Assembly: GCA_031772625.1 (NCBI GenBank)
Contig: CM062804.1
Span: 1,019,564,514 to 1,019,628,513 of the forward strand
Origin: Pinus tabuliformis
Taxonomy: Eukaryota > Streptophyta > Pinopsida > Pinales > Pinaceae
DNA length: 64,000 nucleotides
Reading direction: 5' to 3'
This document shows positions 58,774-64,000 of this stretch, one piece after another; within the stretch, counting starts at the first letter, position 1, and the number at the start of each line of letters is the position of its first letter. The translations under genes and the position numbers were made by a program. The notes beneath the pieces were generated by a model. That model ran no database searches, was not told the DNA's origin, and was given only the letters and a program-made list of their open reading frames with translations.

Positions 58774-60210
58774 CCACCTCACTCCCTCACCATGAATCAC
58801 GTCGAAATTAAATGGTGCTCGGCTGAAACTCTCACCACTCTTTGTTCAACTACGGTCACAACTGAAGCACGAATCCACCACGTCTAGATCAATTAACCAG
58901 TGGTCCTCTGCAAGATTCCTGCCTAATTTCTCGATATTTCTGTCGTTTTTTAAAAAATCTCCTGCCTATCGGGCTCTACAGGAAGCGTCATTTTGTTCTA
59001 CAGGAAGGCTTCTACAGGAAATGCAGGAAACAGCCATGCAGAAAGAAAACCTGGGATTTTCAGCGAAGTTCAAGCTCAAAATAATGTAGGATCGGGGAAA
59101 CTTCTTTGTGCATAATTTATTGGTGCAAAATGGTGAATTGAACATGACATTAAATTGAAAGATGAGAGTAAAAAGTCTGCCTGTGCATTGAGAACAGTGG
59201 AAGTCTGCCTGCATGATTCACTGAGTTTACCCATTTTTTTTTCTTCTGCATCCGAAATCTCCTCATCAATTTTAAAAAAGAAAATAAAAAATTCCCTTGC
59301 AAAGAAGACATGCAACAGTAGAGACCAACCTGTGTGTGTGGAAAAACCTAAATTTACATATCTATCAATGTGTTGAAAAAACCCAATGTCCTTATGCTCT
59401 GCTCTGTAATTTTTTTTTTCATAAACAGACAGACCAATTCTAGGTGACAACAGTTTTAACACAAGGGAATTACTGCCATTTGATGTTGTAAGGAGCACAT
59501 GAAGAATTCCTTATTTGGTCTCAGAAAAAGAAGAAAATTCAGCTATCCTTTGTCGTAGTGAAATGACTGTTTCCCTGAACAATTTTCTTTTTTTTGGTTA
59601 AAACATAAACTCAACACCATGCCAACTAAAGAAATTGAGAAGAACATTGATGACGGGGCACAAGACATTCAAGCAGAGGGCAAAATAGAGGAAGAACATA
59701 AGGAAAAAAAGGAATTTGACATGACCGTTGAGCATGAGACAGAAAAGGGGACAACAACAAAAACAGAGAGGGCGAAAAAGGAAAAAGGTTGGGAAGAAAA
59801 AGGCCAAGAAAGCCCAAATGAAAGTTATCACAACCAAGGAAACCACACAAAAATTAAAAGGAAAGACACATCCAGCCAAGTAGACCGAAACAGTTGAAAA
59901 CAGTTTCTACAGGAAGCATGAGAACAGTCGACACAGGAATTTCTACAGGAAGTATAAAAACAGAGGAGCAAAAGGAGAAATCACCCGAGATATTGGCTAG
60001 GGAGGTAGCAGCTATTCTTGCTGCCTTAAGCACATCTCCCAAGAAAAAAGGGAATTGAAAAAGGGAGACCCCCATGTACTTTAAGGCACGAAGGAGAACA
60101 CGGATAAAAGTGGGCAGACCCAAACCACAGTCAAAAGAGCCAATTACTATTGAGGATGCCACAACTAAACAAAAGGAGGAGTCTCATTCAAAGATAACCA
60201 TCACCTATGA
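58774..60210 (+). other. 3' internal region of element A, with relic frames
   Basis: Mostly noncoding. 'ctacaggaag' motifs occur at 58977, 58998, 59008, 59906 and 59941. A Lys/Glu-rich frame of 92 codons (59619-59897, from MPTKEIEKNIDDGAQD) may be a relic of an element-encoded charged protein, since it leads toward the coiled-coil frame at 60211. No domain is recognised. Confidence 0.5.
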
Positions 60211-60459
60211 ATGAGGAAGCCAAAAACCTTCACTTGGAGAGAGAGAATTCAGATGATGGACTCAAAGATAGCTCTACAGGAAGCTGAGACAGTTCTACAG
60301 GAAGCTGAGAATTCTCTACAGGAAACTCAGGCTAAGCTAAGAGAGACCGATAAATTGGAGGAAAAGGCAGCCAAACAATCACAGGAAGAAGGAAAGACAA
60401 GGAAACATCTGATGAATAGCAAAGAGAGGACAAGCTGCAGGCTTAGGTTGAGGCACTAA
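60211..60459 (+). pseudogene. Coiled-coil frame near the 3' end of element A
   Basis: 82 codons containing heptad-like repeats (ALQEAETVLQEAENSLQETQ, then AKLRETDKLEEKAAK). The nucleotide motif 'ctacaggaagct' encodes LQEA here, which explains its repetition in this part. The frame is probably the remnant of a longer protein. Function is unknown. Confidence 0.45.
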
Positions 60460-60630
60460 CACAACTGCTACAAGAAAAGGAGCACAGGCAGTGGGAAGAA
60501 GCAAAGAGAAAAGCATGGTTTCATGACCGAGAAAAGGACATCACTTCAGAAGCTTGGCATCACAGGGAGGCCACCAGGGCCATCAAAGATGAGGAGATAG
60601 ATTAGTCGCTCAGAGGATGAGCAACACTTT

Positions 60631-60640
60631 CAGTAGGGGG
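60631..60640 (+). other. Polypurine tract of element A
   Basis: 'cagtaggggg' directly precedes the TGATG start of the 3' LTR. Confidence 0.75.
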
Positions 60641-62631
60641 TGATGTTGAGCCCCAAAAATGGATAATTATATGGGTTCATTCAGCCTCCTAATTCGACTT
60701 AATCCACCATTCTCATTATTTTATTGCATGTTTTTTATTATATTTATGCTAATAGAGTGAATTGGGTTAGTCATTACGCCAACAAGTCTAATGGGTGCTT
60801 TGTGTAGATTTTTAGTCAATTTTGAGACAAAATCAAAGGTTTAAATGAGCACTTGGTAGCCAAATTCGTGGAGAGGATTTTTAGGGAGGTGTCCCCTTCA
60901 TTTATGGGCCCTTACCTCTAATTCTCCACCATCATCTCGGAGTTCAAGGGCCACCACATCAATTATCACAAGGGAAGCGAGCAAGGTCTAGTAAAGGTGC
61001 TGTTAACTACAAGTTTTGGCAGTCGAGTTCTTAAAGTTTAGGAGGGATGTTGGGGTCCTCAATTTGTATAAATAAGAAGGCTTAGGGCCTCATTCAGTTA
61101 GTCACTTTGTAGGTAGAATTTAGCTAGTTTGTAGTTCGATTTTAGTAATTTTTTAGTCATGTTTTAGGCAGTAGGTTAGCTCTACATTTCAGCACATTTT
61201 CAAGCTTTTCCTTGTGGAAAGTTTTTGGAATGTAACTATTCTTTTGATCAATAAAGATGAATCCATCTTTGTACCAGCTCTGATCTTTCTCAGGAGGCTG
61301 TAGCTCTTGGGGTTGGGGCCAACCCAAGTGCCCAGTACCTCCTTTGTTTACTTTTATGTGTTTTTGCTGCATTCTTAGAAGAAAATCTGCTATTTAGATT
61401 TAAATCTTGTTTTGTTATTTAGGTTGCTTTTGATGATTAAAAAGGATTTTCATATTCAGATTGAATTGATAGGTTAATAACAGAGAAGATATTCAGAAAA
61501 AGGATATCAAGCACCTTTGATCTCACCTCTCCCTCAGTGGGACCATGAGCTGGGACTAAGGTGTCCTTGCTGCCACCAAAAACACTGTCTTTGCTTCATC
61601 ATGCAATTATTCGTGTTAGATTCTCATTTTCAGAAGTCGATACCAGTTGTGGTTACATGCTCAGGTTCATGATTGCTTAGTTTGCATAGTTGTTTCACAT
61701 TATTTCGTTGCAAATAAATTGTTGTTCATTTTCTTTGCTGTTATTTAGGTCAGATTAGGTTAAAGCAGCTAGATCTTTGGTTTTCTTAGTCTTTGTTGGT
61801 TAGTTTTGAAAAATCACGTGCAGAGCACCTGTGAAACTTCCTCTCCTACCCTTACCCCATCCATGCAACTTGCTTCATCCTCCAACTTAGATTCTTGCCT
61901 CTCATTTGCTACGTTTTCTCCCTTTGCCCTAATTTCTACATTCTTGTGCATCATTTCTCCCTCCATCCTTGAACCAAATCCAATCGCTCCTTAGCCTCAT
62001 GCACCAAGTCCTGGACCTCCTCACACCCTTATCTCACCTCCATACCCACTTCTTCACCTTTCTTCCTCCATCAACCCTCCAAAACTCCCTTTCAGAACAT
62101 CCTGTAGAACCCTTGCAGACTTCTTGTAGAAGCTCACGAAAGTGGTTTCTTAAGATCCGATCACTGTGAAACTCTCTGGAAGGGTGCTAGGGACCCCTTA
62201 GGATACAAAAAGATATTTCTTTTCAGATTTCACTTCAGAAGTAGCTTAGTCACATGCATTTTACCTTTCTAAGAGTCAATGGCATTCCTTTCTGTAACTT
62301 CCATCATTTTTCTTGCACCAGTAGGGTTAGTCGGTAAAACTAGGGTTTGCATTTCCGTTCCGCTTTCAGTTTCTTTCTTCAAGTAGCTTAGCCTCCTTTG
62401 AGTTAGCTTTCATCCATCAGTTAAAAAGCTTCTTCTGAGAGCTCATAGAAGTTGGCTTAAGCTCCTAGCAAACTTGTGCCAACTGATCAAGTGACAAAGC
62501 TACGGCAAGATCTAGTACTTGTGCCTACAGCACCGTCGCTTCCAAGTTTGTTACGAACTACTGGGTTGATAAAAGTAAAGAAGGGAGCCCTAGGAGTTGT
62601 AGCATTACTGCTGTAATACTAGGGCCCACCA
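60641..62631 (+). repeat. 3' LTR of element A
   Basis: 1991 bp. Aligns with 29206-31334 apart from a deletion of about 117 bp at 62203 and a shorter stretch near 62340. TATAAATA at 61068 is conserved. Confidence 0.88.
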
Positions 62632-62636
62632 ATGGG
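62632..62636 (+). other. Target duplication of element A, right copy (ATGGG)
   Basis: Partner of ATGAG at 29201-29205 with one transition. Confidence 0.75.
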
Positions 62637-63432
62637 GAAGAGAAATAGATGCATCCATAACATACACAAGAATATGGAAAGGGGGGTTAGGAGTAAGAGA
62701 CCTTTCATTTCGAAATTTGACAACCTTTAAGGAAATGCTATTAGAGAAGATATCCACCCAGTTAAAAAAAAAAACCCTTCAACAAATATTTGAATAAGGG
62801 AAACCCAATCCAATGGAAAATGTGAAATGATTTTATAGCCATAAATTCTACACAACATTTAAGCCACATAACAGAAAGGGGAACATAAAGAATGAATTGG
62901 GTATTCACGAGAACACTCTTTTTTGTATTTAGTAGGGTTTCTTCTCCAATTTTTAATTATGTTAGGAAGGGTTTGTTTAACCTATGTGCATTCTTCTTCG
63001 ATAAAATATTTCACGAAATATTCATCAAATTTATATTTGGGAGTGGGTAGTTTATGCATACCATGAATATTACAAGGCTTAAAGGAACTAATGATTGTAC
63101 CTCTTTGGGTGATAATTTTCTGCCTAAGAGAGTTGATATGATCGACTTCCCACCATATCATATTAGTGTAAGGAATAATTTTTAGTTTGGCACCCACTTT
63201 ATGCAACCTTAATATTACAACATCCACAATTGTGAGTTATTGACTTCTTGTACCACCCTAATCTTTTGTCACAACTGTAACATGTATTTCTTCTGGCATG
63301 GCATGTGCTAAAGCTTCTTCGAAGGTTTTGTAAATGGCATCCCAGAAAGATCTCTAGAATTTCGTCATCTATAAGATCCATGATTGCTCCAATAGGATTC
63401 TAGACTTGTCGTTTCTTTTTATACTTTCCCAT
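62637..63432 (-). pseudogene. Old orfL homologue 'D', N-terminal part
   Basis: The minus strand starts at ATG 63432 with MGKYKKKRQV, like MGKKSKKTAS of orfL. It continues with diverged matches: IIPYTNMIWWEVDHINSL versus ILPYTDVVRWAIEEIPIL, GTIISSFKPCNIHGMHKLP versus GRIFGSFKPNDLRQMYHLP, and KYKFDEYFVKYFIEEE versus EKIYNKAFLEKFASEN. Stops and frame changes are present. It is cut at 62637 by element A; the continuation lies at 29200 downwards. The three D parts together are about 3.06 kb, close to the 3.23 kb of orfL in B. Confidence 0.75.
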
Positions 63433-64000
63433 ATAGGCAAGGTTGAAGGATTTCGTAGGGTGAAATCATTGTAAAATGTAGAAGGCGAGAATGAGAGAAC
63501 GCATATACAATTCAATAATGAAATTTCAAAACAATAATTCATAATAATGCATGGAACCATCACTTTGATAACTAAACATGTGCAGAGTAAATGAAATTTA
63601 AAATGACAAGAGATAATTTTAAATTCAATGATGAACCTTTCAACGATAGCCAAGTGGAGAAGAAAGAACATGAAATAGGTAGGTGTCATGTGCGTATTGG
63701 AGGGTAGGAGGATGTGTGATATGACATGGTTTTTTACGTCATTTCGGAAGAAGGCTCTTGGAATAAATTCAAGGGGTTGTTTTTAAGAAAATTACAAGAT
63801 CATATTTCCAAGAAGATGTGGAAGGTGGAGACCAATCATGTTACATGGACAAATGGGAATTGAATGAGAGAATATGTGAGCCTTGGACCATAGAGGAACT
63901 TGAATCTCGGAGAATTGAAATGGTACTCTCGGAAAAATATTCGAGAAGTAGTTCCTAATATGACATGGTAAGCGAAAGGAAAAAATGGGCCAATTGTTAT
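63433..64000 (-). other. Upstream flank of the D gene
   Basis: No gene is visible. By position it corresponds to the 5' untranslated/U3 part of the element that carried D, but I find no LTR start within the window. Confidence 0.35.

Larger units (their letters stand above)
29206..62631 (+). mobile_element. Element A: non-autonomous Ty3/gypsy retrotransposon, split by nested B and C
   Basis: It has two LTRs (29206-31334 and 60641-62631) starting TGATG and ending CCACCA, a tRNA-Asp PBS after the first, and a G-rich PPT immediately before the second. Without B and C the element is about 9.8 kb, with about 5.7 kb between LTRs. Coding content is a partial gag (32043-33122) and a coiled-coil frame near the 3' end (60211-60459). 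I find no protease, RT or integrase, so mobility would have needed proteins in trans. This resembles the class called TR-GAG elements. It is inserted in the old D gene. Confidence 0.85.

Overview
The window looks like intergenic DNA from a large, repeat-rich plant nuclear genome. Evidence: nested LTR retrotransposons of Ty3/gypsy and Ty1/copia type, primer-binding sites complementary to plant tRNA-Asp and tRNA-iMet, plant-type telomere-like CCCTAAA variants, and long AT-rich stretches. A gymnosperm is my guess from the old, nested, unpurged element structure; nothing here proves it. I see no intact host gene, rRNA gene, tRNA gene or CRISPR array. Almost every long reading frame belongs to a mobile element, and most are broken by stops.

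Left part (1-26 kb), old debris. The 3' end of a copia-type LTR (1-1079). A decayed chromovirus integrase/chromodomain remnant on the minus strand (1681-2609), abutted by a Ty3/gypsy 5' LTR with a tRNA-Asp PBS and a stop-riddled gag (2610-5708). A complete 1.9 kb solo LTR with a perfect TATAA target duplication and an internal 25-bp minisatellite (9769-11676). A short solo LTR (12572-12907). A retroposed 1.3 kb cassette with a 17-bp target duplication (15203-16532). A GAT microsatellite, a tandem array of about 350 bp units (19.3-21.9 kb), telomere-like repeats, and a CT/TA microsatellite.

Right part (26-64 kb), a nested stack whose order can be read from target duplications. Layer 1 (oldest), 'D', is a degenerate minus-strand gene (63432 down to 26323) homologous to the LTR-borne gene of element B. 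A 634-bp hairpin element (27376-28009) sits inside D. Layer 2 is element A (29206-62631, TSD atgag/atggg), a Ty3/gypsy element with tRNA-Asp PBS, a partial gag and no pol; it split D. Layer 3 is two elements inside A. Element B (34304-50232, perfect TSD ggatg) is a Tat/Ogre-like Ty3/gypsy element with 5.1 kb LTRs and order Gag-PR-archaeal-type RNase H-RT-degenerate RNase H-integrase. Element C (51091-58768, minus strand, TSD cctag/cctgg) has 1655-bp LTRs and a Gag-protease frame but no RT or integrase.

The most unusual item is a frame of about 1077 codons, here called orfL, inside the LTR of element B and upstream of the likely LTR promoter, i.e. in U3. It occurs in both LTRs of B and, as an older diverged copy, in D. 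A large coding U3 recalls accessory genes that extend into the U3 of some retroviruses. I do not recognise the protein family.
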